From the NCBI GenBank assembly GCA_030323885.1, contig CM059186.1, positions 24,323,849 to 24,387,848 on the forward strand: 64,000 nt of DNA, given 5' to 3'. This document shows positions 53,978 to 63,927 of this stretch, in pieces. The notes under the pieces were generated by a model. The model searched no databases. It was not told the DNA's origin and saw only the letters and a program-made list of their open reading frames with translations. A program made the position numbers and the translations under genes. Every line of letters starts with the position of its first letter. Positions within the stretch are counted from its first letter, which is position 1. This DNA comes from Branchipolynoe longqiensis (taxonomy: Eukaryota > Annelida > Polychaeta > Phyllodocida > Polynoidae).

Positions 53978-54188
53978 TGTTGCGACTTGTCATATCTTTG
54001 GTTTGTTCAATTGTAATAATTGATTTGCTGTTGTTGTAAATTATCAACTTTTTGTTCTGTTAATGAAATGGTCATTTCCGTAGTGTCAATAAAAAATCCC
54101 AGAAACTTTAATTTGTTTGTTGGTATTAGTACTGATTTAGTTTTGTGTATGTAGAAACCTAATTTAGTAAATGTTTCACATAATTTGT

Positions 54189-54494
54189 CTACTGCCGTCT
54201 GGCATTGTTGTTGTGTGCAACAATAAATGAATCATCGATATATGGAAACATAATATGTCCTTCCCAAGCCATTTGGGAAAACATTGGTTTTAGTAACCGC
54301 GTAAAAAAGCGTGGACAGCAAGCTAGTCCATTCGGCATACGTGTGAACTCATAAAGTTCATCGTTCCAACAAAATATGAGATATTTCCGATCTAGTTTAT
54401 AGATAGATACTGTGTAGTATGCATCATTAAGATCTACATTGGCTAACCAGGTGCATTGCATGACTAAATCTCTAGCTGTGTCCAAGGAGAACAT
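54189..54494 (-). pseudogene. DIRS reverse transcriptase remnant
   Basis: LANVDLNDAYYTVSIYKLDR, EFTRMPNGLACCPRFFTRLL and MFPYIDDSFIV (YIDD catalytic motif) identify a DIRS-type RT. The frame is open for only 102 codons; the flanking parts are in other frames. Confidence 0.8.
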
Positions 54495-54615
54495 TTTAAA
54501 ATGTTTATATTATACAAATTTGTTAAATAATGTTAGATTTAAAATTAATCTTACATCAAGAAAAGCCGCAAGAAAATATTGGATATGAATTCCCCAGCCA
54601 CATGTAGTGCTGGTT

Positions 54616-55671
54616 CTATAATTCCTTTCTCACAAAATTGTACGACTTGATTGTCGAACCCCATGCGTTAGGAACCATAAAATTGATTCTTACTCCCTGC
54701 GCTAAACTAAGGATAGTTAGATTATCCGTTAGGTTATTCCATTTCGGTAGGCAATTATTGAGATTACCAGCTTGTAAAAAGCTTACTGGTGCTGTGTTGC
54801 TGCCTCTACTTGTTCCCTGGGCCGGGGAACGGCTTCTGGGCATTGAACTCCCTCTTGAAGGGTCGGTTCCCGTTGTTCCAGCCGAACGACTGACTTTGGC
54901 CCCTTCCCCTGGCCTGGAAGCTGAAGTTTGTCCCGAACCGGCCTCCTCGTTGGCCGGTTCGTCAGCTTCAAAGATCCTGGCGCATTTCCTTGAAGCGGTT
55001 AGGATTCGCATCTGTGGATTTCTTCTTCCCTGTAAATCTTTCGGCCATTTTGATAATCACTTTGGCCGGCTTAAAAGTGTTGAAGTGCCCCTGAATAGTT
55101 TTCCTCATCAGTGTCGTAATGTGGACTTTCTTCCGCCTCTGCACCTTGTACTTCTTCCTCTCTTTCCCAGAGGATTTTGTGTATTTACCCTCCCGTTTTG
55201 TGTCGAGTCCAAACTTGTAGAGGACGAGTCGGACGAAGAGTCGGAAGAAGAAGATTTGTGTTTCCTCCTTTTTTTCATCTTCCTCTTGCTCTTTTTCATG
55301 AGGGGCTTCTTCTTAGGGGCCCTCGTGTACTCGTCCCCTTCCGAAGAGTGCACTCTCTTTTTGTGTTTGCGTTTCTGCGCAGACACAACCACTTCTTCCT
55401 CTGACTCATCGTCAGACGAGGCCTGATCTTCAGAAAGATCCTCCTACTCCGATTCATTGGAATCCAGCATCACCTTGGATTTCTTCTTCTTAGTGGCCAC
55501 TCTGGAGGGCAACATCTTCTCCATCTTTTGTTGAACCAGTCTAGCGACTTGTTCATCTAGGTTAGTTGGTCCGGGGTCGGTGTCATACCCCCCGCCCCCC
55601 TGCCTCATCTGAATCCCTTTGTTCACGCGAGGGCGACCTTTGTACCCATGCCGGCGGTGAGCGGTCTTCAA
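54616..55671 (-). pseudogene. DIRS Gag-like/N-terminal region remnant
   Basis: From 55671: a Glu/Ser/Lys-rich frame with MLDSNESE, an in-frame TAG at ~55444, then EEEVVVSAQKRKHKKRVHSS and a Lys-rich stretch up to 55108. Further pieces in shifted frames (EENYSGALQHF, MAERFTGKKK) lead to 54616 (LPKWNNLTDNLTILSLAQGV), the segment preceding RT in this family. Confidence 0.65.
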
Positions 55672-55679
55672 TCTTCACT

Positions 55680-56368
55680 GAGTGCATGAGATGCCTTAGC
55701 CATACTCCGCTTCATAGCCATAGCTTGGAGACTGTGAGTAAAAACAAAAACCATTGGTTAGGCATTGTTTAGGCTGACTATCACACTGATAATTAGAGTA
55801 TAATTATACAAGGTGTGTATTATGGCGTTAAAAACAGTATTTAACGCAGGCGCTTGGCTAATTTGACAGTCGCAGGTTGATGGTATGGTAAACCAACCGA
55901 TCCAAACTAGGGGTAGGGATCAGTCTAGTGGTGCCCTCTCACACTCTAAGAACCTATAAACTTCTCCCACCTGTGGCTTTCTTCACCAACAAGTTGAAGA
56001 AAATACTATAGGACTCGCCTTAACCAGAATCACAAATAGGGAATCTTAATGAGTCCCAGGGAATGAATCCCTAACGATGTAACTGGCTCCTGCCAAACAT
56101 CTCTCCATTTGGCAATGGGCGGCTTAATTAATAACAGAACAATGGAAGCATTGTTCTAACGATCAAAAGTAACACGATCAAAACTAAGCTGTAAATCAGC
56201 TAAAACTTTGTGAAAAATTTCAAAAAGCTTTGTATGTGAATGCTAACATGAACTGAACTAACGTATTGATTTTAAAAGATTCTAACCTTGTTGGTTTTGT
56301 AGTTAAAGTAGAAAAAACTGCCAGAGCTGCTCACAAACGTCCTCCTGCTGTGAGCTGATTATGCTAAA
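55680..56368 (-). other. Leader region of the DIRS remnant
   Basis: Non-coding stretch between the Gag-like remnant and the outer inverted repeat. I see no ORF or other repeat. Confidence 0.4.
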
Positions 56369-56871
56369 TGCTGGACCCGGATGTGCTTCCTGCTCCCTGG
56401 GCTACGAGTAGTCACAGGCGTAGTAGCGAGGTAAAATATATATGTATATATTTTAATGAAACACTAACCGAATCACTGCTATACAAGGCATTACGACACA
56501 TCATAAATAGACATAAACCATCGTAAAGAATTGTTATTGTTTTTTAAGTCTGATAAATATAGGATAATAAGGTGGTATTGTCAGGACAACACAGAATTAA
56601 TGTATTAAATAATATTATAATATTGTAAACGAATTTGAAATTAAACGGATGCGTAGATAAATCGGCCTCGAATGTCAATTATGTTTCAGTTAGACATCCC
56701 CCATCTGTGTATGGGGCAGAGCAGCAGAAAGAACCCATGTTTGATTCCCATATATTGAATACATATTAGTCAACACGAAATCCAACAAACAATCCAACAA
56801 ACAAGTAAATCCGACAGTGCAAAGTGGAAAGTACATGTTAAATATATTTACACAATGGCTGCTGTACTCAC

Positions 56872-56954
56872 CGTTTCCCGGTGGCGCCCTCTTCAGTGTG
56901 ACTAACAAAGTACTGACGGCCTTCAGGACAAACGCCATCTCTGACATCCGAGGT
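56872..56954 (-). CDS. MON2: MON2-like protein, penultimate coding exon
   Basis: Minus strand: acceptor CTTACTTCGCCCAG, 83-bp exon, donor GTGAGTAC. It encodes PRMSEMAFVLKAVSTLLVTL then KRAPPGN, with one base left over that, with TC from the exon at 49663, makes Val. The smooth phase join and the hydrophobic helix-like content support a true exon of a HEAT-repeat protein. Earlier exons are not found in the window. Confidence 0.6.
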
Positions 56955-57024
56955 CTGGGCGAAGTAAGAATTATTTATTTTCACATTTAGCGAAATTTAA
57001 AGCAGACGGCTAACCACAATTTAA

Positions 57025-57372
57025 AGTTGCATAGTCCGATGAAAACATCATAATTTTCAAAAGTAAAACAATTATTTAGATTTCATTGTACATATCTAAC
57101 TTAGATACTGATGCACTTATTAAACATTTGTCACCACATAAAAGGGAATACTGAGGCAACTGAATAAAACATATTACTGCAGAAGCCTATAGTGTCAGAG
57201 TTTTGACGTGCTTCCCTAAATAAATATTTCATGGTTGCACTTCAAATAGCTCCAAAATCAGCTATTTAAAATAAAACTAACTTCAAGCGAAAGTAAGGAA
57301 GATTATAACGATCAACCTAATATAGTTATCTCAGAAAATGATAGAAACTCAAAACCATCGGACTACGCAAAT
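57025..57372 (+). mobile_element. MITE-T copy T11
   Basis: TTAA at 57021-57024, TIR AGTTGCATAGTCCGATG; the right terminus is decayed (CATCGGACTACGCAAATTT). It lies just upstream (in gene sense) of the 56954 exon. Confidence 0.8.
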
Positions 57373-57794
57373 TTCACCTCTCGGATATAATTGCTACATA
57401 GCGAAGCAACTACAGTCGGGAAATGCCTTTGACACCAATTGTATTTTAGTCTGCAACGAGAAACAAAGATGGTTTGAGAATGGATTGGTGTTCTTGCCTC
57501 GGAGTTATGCTGTGGCGGGTAATACCTGAGGTAAAAGAAAGTTTGTTTTATTTAGCAACGCCTCTAGAGCGCATTGATTTTTATTATCGGCTCTTGTACG
57601 TCAAACATATGGTCATTCTGACACATTTCTTTGGAGGAAACCTGCTGCCGCCACATAGGCTACTCAATCCGATAAGCAGCAAGGGGTATTTTATATGCAC
57701 TTTCCCACAAACAGGACAGCCTTTAATGAACCAGTTGTGGACCACTGGTTTGAATGGAAAATAGCCCAAACTGCAAATGGGCACACTGAGCAGG

Positions 57795-57870
57795 ATCGAT
57801 CGGAAGACCCACACCTTCACAGGTGGACACTCTACCGCCTGAGCTACGTCCCGCTCCAATACCTGAGGGA
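57795..57870 (-). mobile_element. tRNA-like sequence, probable SINE head or pseudogene
   Basis: Minus strand reads GGACGTAGCTCAGGCGGTAG (a good box A) and GGTCTTCCGATCGATCC (poor box B). The anticodon region CACCTGTGAAGGTG does not give a seven-base loop, so I do not call a tRNA gene. Confidence 0.5.
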
Positions 57871-57913
57871 CACTCACAACTGGAGCGAACGTGAAAGTAG
57901 GCAGTCACCAATG

Positions 57914-58269
57914 GTTGGTTTGTTTGTTGTTGTTTTACGTCGTAGCAACATCTAAGTCATATCAGGACGGCTACCGACTTGTGACAGTATGCACTCATGG
58001 CGAATTTATAGTGCTGTCCCAATGGGAGACCAGACCACCAGCACCATGACCTGATATCCCACTCAGTCACATTATCCCGATACTGAGCCAACTAGTCCTT
58101 GTCCCATCCTAATAATGTCGAGTGCCTGGCTAGGAAGCGACAAGTATCAATATTAAAGTGATTGGTTTGACTCAACCAGGTTTCGAACCCACGAACCCAT
58201 GGGTTCGGATCACCCGATCTCCCAAAATGGGAGACGGACGCTCAACTCATTCGATCATCCCATCTGGTC
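57914..58269 (-). mobile_element. SINE-A copy, full length
   Basis: Reverse copy with the alternative head; the box B region shows the same GGGTTCG duplication style as the 9856 copy. Confidence 0.8.
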
Positions 58270-58273
58270 CAAA

Positions 58274-58333
58274 TGGTTGGTTCGTTGTTGGAGTTTTACA
58301 TCCTGGCAACATCTAAGGTCATAGCAGGACAGT
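58274..58333 (-). mobile_element. SINE-A 3' fragment
   Basis: Tail and last 45 bp of body, directly after the head of the preceding copy, so one SINE may have inserted into another. Confidence 0.65.
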
Positions 58334-58535
58334 TGTCAATTGACAACTGCTCCTAGTGAGGATGGTGGAATGGAAATTAAGGTGTCAACTATTATGTGTA
58401 ACTGACTAGGATTGTTCGACGGATGGAAGGTCAGTGCCTCGACACTCATGAATTGTAAATTATAGAAATAAACACATTCACACACAAAAAACCCACAAAG
58501 AACACTGGGTGTAGTCCTAAAACAGTAAAAGCTCT

Positions 58536-58740
58536 TAGATTAATACCTTGAAATACAATCATACGTATAGAGAGATTAATACCTTGAAATACAATCGGAT
58601 ATGGATAGATTAATACCTTGAAATACAATCATATATAGAAAAATGAATACCCTGAAATATAATCATATCTAAAAAAATGAATACACCGAAATACCATCAA
58701 ATTTAGAAAGATTAATACCCCGAAATAAAATTACATATAT
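58536..58740. repeat. ~40-bp minisatellite
   Basis: Five to six units of AGATTAATACCTTGAAATAC plus AATCATATATAG-like sequence; related motifs in reverse (CAGGGTATTAATAAATG) follow at 58788 and 58866. Confidence 0.7.
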
Positions 58741-59075
58741 ATGATTGTATCATACAATACAATCATATATATATATATGATTCTATTTCAGGGTATTAAT
58801 AAATGCCTTGAAATATAATCGTATGTATATATATAATTATAAATATATTATATATATATATGTATGTCAGGGTATTAACACATGAGCTGCACAGAATTAG
58901 TACACACATATTATCTATATCTATATATATACAAAATATAAATATGCGCAATTCTGACATTATTCTCGCAATTAAATAGTCCTATTATATTCACAAAACA
59001 GATAATTTGGGGCTCTCAGTAGGTCAGTGACCGCATTATTGAATGACCATCTGAAGAGGCCCCTGAGGGGTGCCA

Positions 59076-59429
59076 TGACGTCACGGTTTGGTCTAGGATC
59101 GCACCCGTGTGACGTCACGCCGGTGGTACCCTACGTGACGTCACGCCCGCGGGGCCGAGTCCCCACGTGACGCGTGACGTCGGATGGTCTGTAATAGCCG
59201 GAACAAGCGCAGTTCTCAGTGTCCACCCCACCCCCACACCCCACCACCCACACCCACCCTCATCAACGTCCACCTCCACACACACACACACACACACACA
59301 CCCTCACCAACCTCCACCCCCACCCCCACCTGCATCCACACCCACACCCACAACCAGATGGCGCCAGTCACTTCACATAACGAGTCACTCGTGACGTCAC
59401 GTGTGACGCAACAGGTGGCGCTGACGTCA
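59076..59429. promoter_or_regulatory. Cluster of CRE-like TGACGTCA palindromes
   Basis: TGACGTCA at 59076, 59110, 59136, 59392 and 59422, plus TGACGTCG at 59175, within 354 bp. TGACGTCA is the CREB/ATF site. The region is GC-rich relative to its flanks and contains CCACACCC tracts (59217-59352). No first exon is recognised on either strand. Confidence 0.45.
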
Positions 59430-59485
59430 TAGATGCCAATTTGGATCTTCGCTGCCGAGCTGCTTGAAGGATCCAATAGAGCGTC

Positions 59486-59568
59486 ATTGCGGTTGTGGTT
59501 GTGGTTGTGGTTGTGGTTGTGGCTGTGGTTTTGGCTGTGGCTGTGGCTGTGGCTGTGGCTGTGGACAA
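59486..59568. repeat. (GTGGTT)n/(GTGGCT)n hexanucleotide repeat
   Basis: About 14 hexamer units switching from GTGGTT to GTGGCT. Confidence 0.9.
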
Positions 59569-59619
59569 GTCTATTATCACACGATTCCAGACAGGCTTCA
59601 CGGTTCAGCATTCATTTAA

Positions 59620-59730
59620 AGCTGCATAGTCCGATGAAAACATAACATTTTCTATACTAAAAAAAAACCCGGATCTAGATTTGATTCTACATATCCAACT
59701 GGTGCAACTTGTTATTAAACTAGATACAAC
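59620..59730 (+). mobile_element. MITE-T copy T12, left part only
   Basis: TTAA at 59616-59619 and end-A TIR AGCTGCATAGTCCGATG; breaks off after ACATATCCAACTGGTGC. Confidence 0.75.
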
Positions 59731-59854
59731 ATTCATCGCTATTCAGAGTAGGGGTGAATGCAAACCCTCCTTAAATCCGAGCAAAAATTGTTTCAGTAGG
59801 AATTAACTGTAGTGGTGGTAGTTCCAGTGCACAGTGCTTATCTATATTGGCTCA

Positions 59855-60032
59855 TACTTTTTTTCTCTTTTTTTTCTTAAAAGATTTATACTGCCTATTA
59901 TGGATAAGTGCAAATAGACTTGTTTTCAGCATTAGATAGAAAGCCCAAGCCTACACTTTTACTGACCCAAGGGATTTTTAACATCTAACACCACATAGAC
60001 ATGGTATGAGAGCAACTGGCCTTTGATGAGGA
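59855..60032 (-). mobile_element. SINE-E tail copy
   Basis: TTTATACTGCCTATTATGG, GATTTTTAACATCTAACACC and GCAACTGGCCTTTGATG match 14820-14990. Confidence 0.7.
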
Positions 60033-60127
60033 GGATATATCCATAACCTAGCCATCCGATACTTTTTCTCTTGGGTTGTCTAGCAGCCCTGTCGCAGAAA
60101 CATTGGTGCATGAGTAACTTTGATTAA

Positions 60128-60476
60128 AGCTGCATAGTCCGATGAAAACATAAGATTTTCAAAATCCAAACAATTGTCTAGATTTGATTCTACATATCTA
60201 ACTTAGATACTGGTGCACTTATTAAACATTTATCGCCACACAGAAGGGAATACCGAGGCAATTTAATATGACCTGTTACTGCAGAAGCCTACGGTGTCAA
60301 AGTTTTGGCATGCTTGTCAAAATTAAGTTTGCATGGTTGCACTTCAAATATCTCCAAACTTTACCCATTTAAAATCAAAGTTACTTCAAACTAAAAGAAA
60401 GGTAGATTATGACGATCAACCTAATATATTAATCTCGGAAAATGACAGAAACTCAAAATCATCAGACTATGCAACT
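60128..60476 (+). mobile_element. MITE-T copy T13, intact ends
   Basis: TTAA at 60124-60127 and 60477-60480; TIRs AGCTGCATAGTCCGATG and CATCAGACTATGCAACT. Confidence 0.85.
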
Positions 60477-60518
60477 TTAATATAAGACATGTGTAATTGC
60501 ATCGAAGCATATTTTTAA

Positions 60519-60866
60519 ACTGCATAGGCCGATGAAGCATACAATTTTCAAAACCAAAGCCATTATCTAGATTTGATTCTACATATCTAACTTAGATACT
60601 GATGCACTTATTAAGCATTTGTTTCCACATAGAACTGAATACTAAGTCAATTTAATAGAACATGTGACTGCATATGTCTATGGTGTCAGAGTTTTGGTGT
60701 GCTTGCCAAAACTAATTTGACATGTTTGCACTTCAAATATCTCCCAAGCTGGCCATTTTAAATAAAAGTTACTTCAAGCTAAAGTAAGATAGATTATGAA
60801 AATCAATTTAATATATTTATCTCAGAAAAATGACAGAAACTCAAAACCATCGGACTATGCAACTAT
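60519..60866 (+). mobile_element. MITE-T copy T14
   Basis: TTAA at 60515-60518, terminus ACTGCATAGGCCGATG; right TIR CATCGGACTATGCAACT merges into the next copy. Confidence 0.8.
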
Positions 60867-60868
60867 AT

Positions 60869-61062
60869 GTTAATTTAATAAAAAAAACTGTTACTCCTGA
60901 TGCTTGTGGTGTCAGAAGTTCGATGTGCACACCGAAATTAATTTGTCATGTTTTCAATTCAAATATTTCCAAATTTAGCTATCTACAATAAAAATATTCC
61001 GAACTAAAATGAGGTAGATTTTAATAATCAACTTAATATATGTATCTCAAAAAGTGCCAGAT
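60869..61062 (+). mobile_element. MITE-T copy T15, middle-right part
   Basis: From TTAATTTAATAAAAA to TATCTCAAAAAGTGCCAG; both TIRs missing. Confidence 0.65.
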
Positions 61063-61065
61063 ATT

Positions 61066-61370
61066 TTGGGAGGATAAATATATTAAGTTCTTATTTATTA
61101 TCCACCTTACTTTGAAGTAACCTTTAATATCAATGGCAAACTTTGAAGACATTTGAAGTAAAAACACACCAAATTGTGGCATGCACATCAACATGTTTAC
61201 CTCCATAGGCTTCAGCATTAAATCGTTCTAATACATTGATTTTGTATTCCTTTCAATGCAACAACAAATGCTTAATAAATGCACACTAATCTAAGTTCAG
61301 TATATAGAATCAAATCTACGGCAGTGTTCTGGTTTAAAAAATTTGATATTTTCATCAGATTATGCAGCTT
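61066..61370 (-). mobile_element. MITE-T copy T16
   Basis: Reverse copy lacking end B; end-A terminus CATCAGATTATGCAGCT. It faces T15 tail-to-tail. Confidence 0.7.
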
Positions 61371-61377
61371 TATTTAA

Positions 61378-61728
61378 AGTTGCATAGTCCGATGGTTTTC
61401 AGTTTCTGTCATTTCCCGAGATAAATATATTAGGTTGATCGTTATAATCCACCTTAATTTAGCTTGAAGTAACTTTTATTTTAAATGGCTAACTTTTGAG
61501 ATATTGGAAGTGCAACCATGCATAGAAATTTTGGCAAACATATCCAAACTCTGACACCATAGACTTATGCACTAACAGTAACAGGTCCAATTCAATTGGC
61601 TCAGTATTCCCTTCTGTGTGGCACCAAATGTTTTAATAAGTGCACTAGTATCTAACTTAGATATGTAGAAATAATTTTAGATATTTGTCTTAGTTTTCAA
61701 AATGTTGTTTTCATCGGACTATGCTGCT
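61378..61728 (-). mobile_element. MITE-T copy T17, intact ends
   Basis: TTAA at 61374-61377 and 61729-61732; TIRs AGTTGCATAGTCCGATG and CATCGGACTATGCTGCT. Confidence 0.85.
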
Positions 61729-61732
61729 TTAA

Positions 61733-62105
61733 TACATCTAGGATTCTAATCGACCCGAACATCAAGAACCACATATGTCATATGTCAGCTTAGCAACTAA
61801 TTGAATGTGTCCCATATCTAGGTAAGCACGTATTACCAATAATTGACTGTCACTGCTTGAATAGCTTATATAGAACCACCACTCCCCTCCCTCACCCCAT
61901 CTACACACATGCACATACACACGCACTGCCACACGCACACCACACCCTCAGCCCTTAATAAGCGGCCTACGTAACCACAGCTGGCCGACTTGACTATGGG
62001 TACAGTAATAACGGCATAATGTGGAGACAGTTGAGGCGGGTAATGATAATGGAACGATCTACGTATAGATTGGGAGAGCGAAGGGGGTGGGGTGGACGGG
62101 AGTAG
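61733..62105. other. No gene seen
   Basis: Unique-looking DNA with CACACGCACAC words at 61900-61945; no ORF of note. Confidence 0.5.
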
Positions 62106-62119
62106 GGTAGCAGTGAGGA

Positions 62120-62965
62120 GGGAATGAGGGTGAGGGTGAGCGTGAGTGTGAGTGTGAGGGTGAGTGTGAGGGTGATGCTGAGTGTGAGGGTGATGGTGAT
62201 GGTGAGTGTGAGAGTTATGGTGAGTGTGAGGGTGAGTGTGAGTGTGAGGGTGAGTGTGAGGTTGAGTGTGAGGGTGAGTGTGAGGGTGATGCTGAGTGGG
62301 AGGGTGATGGTGATGGTGATGGTGAGTGTGAGTGTGAGTGTGATGCTGAGTGTGAGTGTGAGTGTGAGGGTGATGCTGAGGGTGAGTGTGAGTGTGAGGG
62401 TGATGGTGAGGGTGAGAGTGATGGTGAGGGTGAGAGTGATGGTGAGTGTAAGGGTGATGCTGAGTGTAAGGGTGATGGTGAGTGTAAGGGTGAGTGTGAG
62501 TGTGGCAGTGATGGTGGCGGTGAGGGTAAAGGTGAGGGTGGCAGTGACGGTGGCGGTGAGAGTGACAGTGATGATGAGGGTGACGGTGATGGTGAGTGTG
62601 AGGGTGAGTGTGAGTGTGGGTGTGAGGGTGAGTGTGAGGGTGAGTGTGAGGGTGACGGTGAGTGTAAGGGTGAGTGTGAGTGTGAGGGTGATGGTGATGA
62701 TGAGCGTGAGGGTGATGGTGATGGTGAGTGTGAGGTGATGGTGATGATGGTGGTGATGGTGATTGTGAGGTGATGGTGATGATGAGGGTGGTGGTGATGG
62801 TGATGGTGCATGTGAGTGTGAGGGTGAGTGTGAGGTGATGGTGATGATGGTGGTGATGGTGATGGTGAGTGTGAGGTGATGGTGAGGGTGACGTGATGGT
62901 GCGTGTGAGTGTGAGTGTGAGTGTGAGTGTGAGGGTGAGGTGAAAGTAGGGGTGAGGGTAAAGGT
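62120..62965. repeat. GTGAGTGTGAGGGTGATG satellite
   Basis: About 850 bp of hexamer-based GTGAG(T/G)/GTGATG words without a fixed longer period. The 204-codon Val/Ser/Arg and 327-codon Thr/Leu ORFs on opposite strands are by-products. A MITE-T terminus abuts its right end. Confidence 0.9.
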
Positions 62966-62982
62966 CAGACTATGCAACTTAA

Positions 62983-63328
62983 AGTTGCATAGTCCGATGG
63001 TTTTGAGTTTCTCTCATTTTCTGAGATAAGCATATTAGGTTGATCATTATAATCTACCTCTGATTAGTTTGAAATAACTTTTTTTTAACTGGTAAACTTT
63101 TGAGATATTTGAAGTGCAAATGTGCTAAATTCATTTTTGGCAAGCTTGCCAAAACTCTAACACCATAGGCTTCTGCAGTAACAGGTTCTAGTCAATTGCC
63201 TCAATATTCCCTTATATGTGACGACAAATGTTTAATAATGCACCAGTATCTAAGTTCGATATGTAGAATCAAATCTAGATAATTGTTTTTGTTTTGAAAA
63301 TTTGATGTTGTCATCAGACCATGCAGCT
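62983..63328 (-). mobile_element. MITE-T copy T18, intact ends
   Basis: TTAA at 62979-62982 and 63329-63332; TIRs AGTTGCATAGTCCGATG and CATCAGACCATGCAGCT. The left TTAA is shared with a second, inverted MITE-T terminus (CAGACTATGCAACT). Confidence 0.85.
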
Positions 63329-63332
63329 TTAA

Positions 63333-63599
63333 GTAAATGCTAAACCATTATAATCATACCTGGGCCCGTCTGATATTACTTTTACCAGGCTGGAAAGATC
63401 ACTAGGCGTTACTATGGATATCACCATAGTGAAGGTGTCCACTGATTTGCATATATACTATATATATATGTATTTGAAAATATGTATAGATATTTATATA
63501 TATAAAAATGTTCAAAGAAAATTATAGAACCATGCAATACATATTCACTGAATGCATGCTACTTTTATTGGACTGAATGCATGCTACTTTTAGTAAACA
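63333..63599. other. No gene seen
   Basis: Short unique-looking stretch with TATATA words and a duplicated GAATGCATGCTACTTTTA (63552, 63574). Confidence 0.5.
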
Positions 63600-63927
63600 G
63601 ACCAGACGGGATGGCCGAATGAGTCAGAGTGTTGGTAGATCGTGGGTTCGAACCGTGGTCGAGTCAAACCAATGACATAAAAATTGATATTTGTCGCTTC
63701 CTAGCCTGCCGCTCGGCATTATTAGGATAGGGCAAGGACTGGTTGGCTCAGTGACAGGATAATGGGACTGAGTGGGATATCAGGTCATGGTGCTGGCAGC
63801 CTGGTCTTCCAGTGGGGCAGCACTATAAAGCCACCATGGGTGTGCACTGTCACAAGTCGGTACCCGTCCTGATATGACCTTAGATGTTGCTAGGATGTAA
63901 AACAACAACAAACAAACAAACAAATTT
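63600..63927 (+). mobile_element. SINE-A copy, full length
   Basis: Best example of the alternative head: GACGGGATGGCCGAATGAG and GATCGTGGGTTCGAACCG, then complete body and CAAA tail. Confidence 0.9.

Larger units (their letters stand above)
53391..56412 (-). mobile_element. Decayed DIRS-type retrotransposon
   Basis: A 29-bp terminal inverted repeat (53448-53476 and 56369-56397, one mismatch; AAGCACATCCGGGTCCAGCA) frames minus-strand Gag-like, RT and RNase H remnants. A second inverted pair, 53406-53450 with 53591-53635 (45 bp, one mismatch), starts TGGTGTTTTCCCGAGG and is placed like the internal complementary region of DIRS1. No tyrosine recombinase was found: RNase H breaks off and the inverted pair begins. 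Many frame breaks. Confidence 0.75.
49664..56871 (-). other. 7.2-kb intron of the MON2-like gene
   Basis: Inferred from phase agreement between the two exons (G + TC = Val) and good splice signals (donor GTGAGT, acceptor CTTGCGTTCCAG). It hosts SINEs, MITE-T T10, the H3 palindrome and a DIRS remnant. Confidence 0.55.

Noticed and set aside
54638..55426. 262-codon plus ORF
   Set aside because: Antisense shadow of the DIRS Gag-like remnant, whose Lys/Ser-rich minus frame is recognisable.
57795..57870. tRNA gene on the minus strand
   Set aside because: Box A is good, but the anticodon arm has no seven-base loop and box B is weak; more likely a SINE head or pseudogene.
61994..62977. 327-codon Thr/Leu-rich and 204-codon Val/Ser/Arg-rich ORFs
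   Set aside because: Translations of the GTGAG-type satellite.
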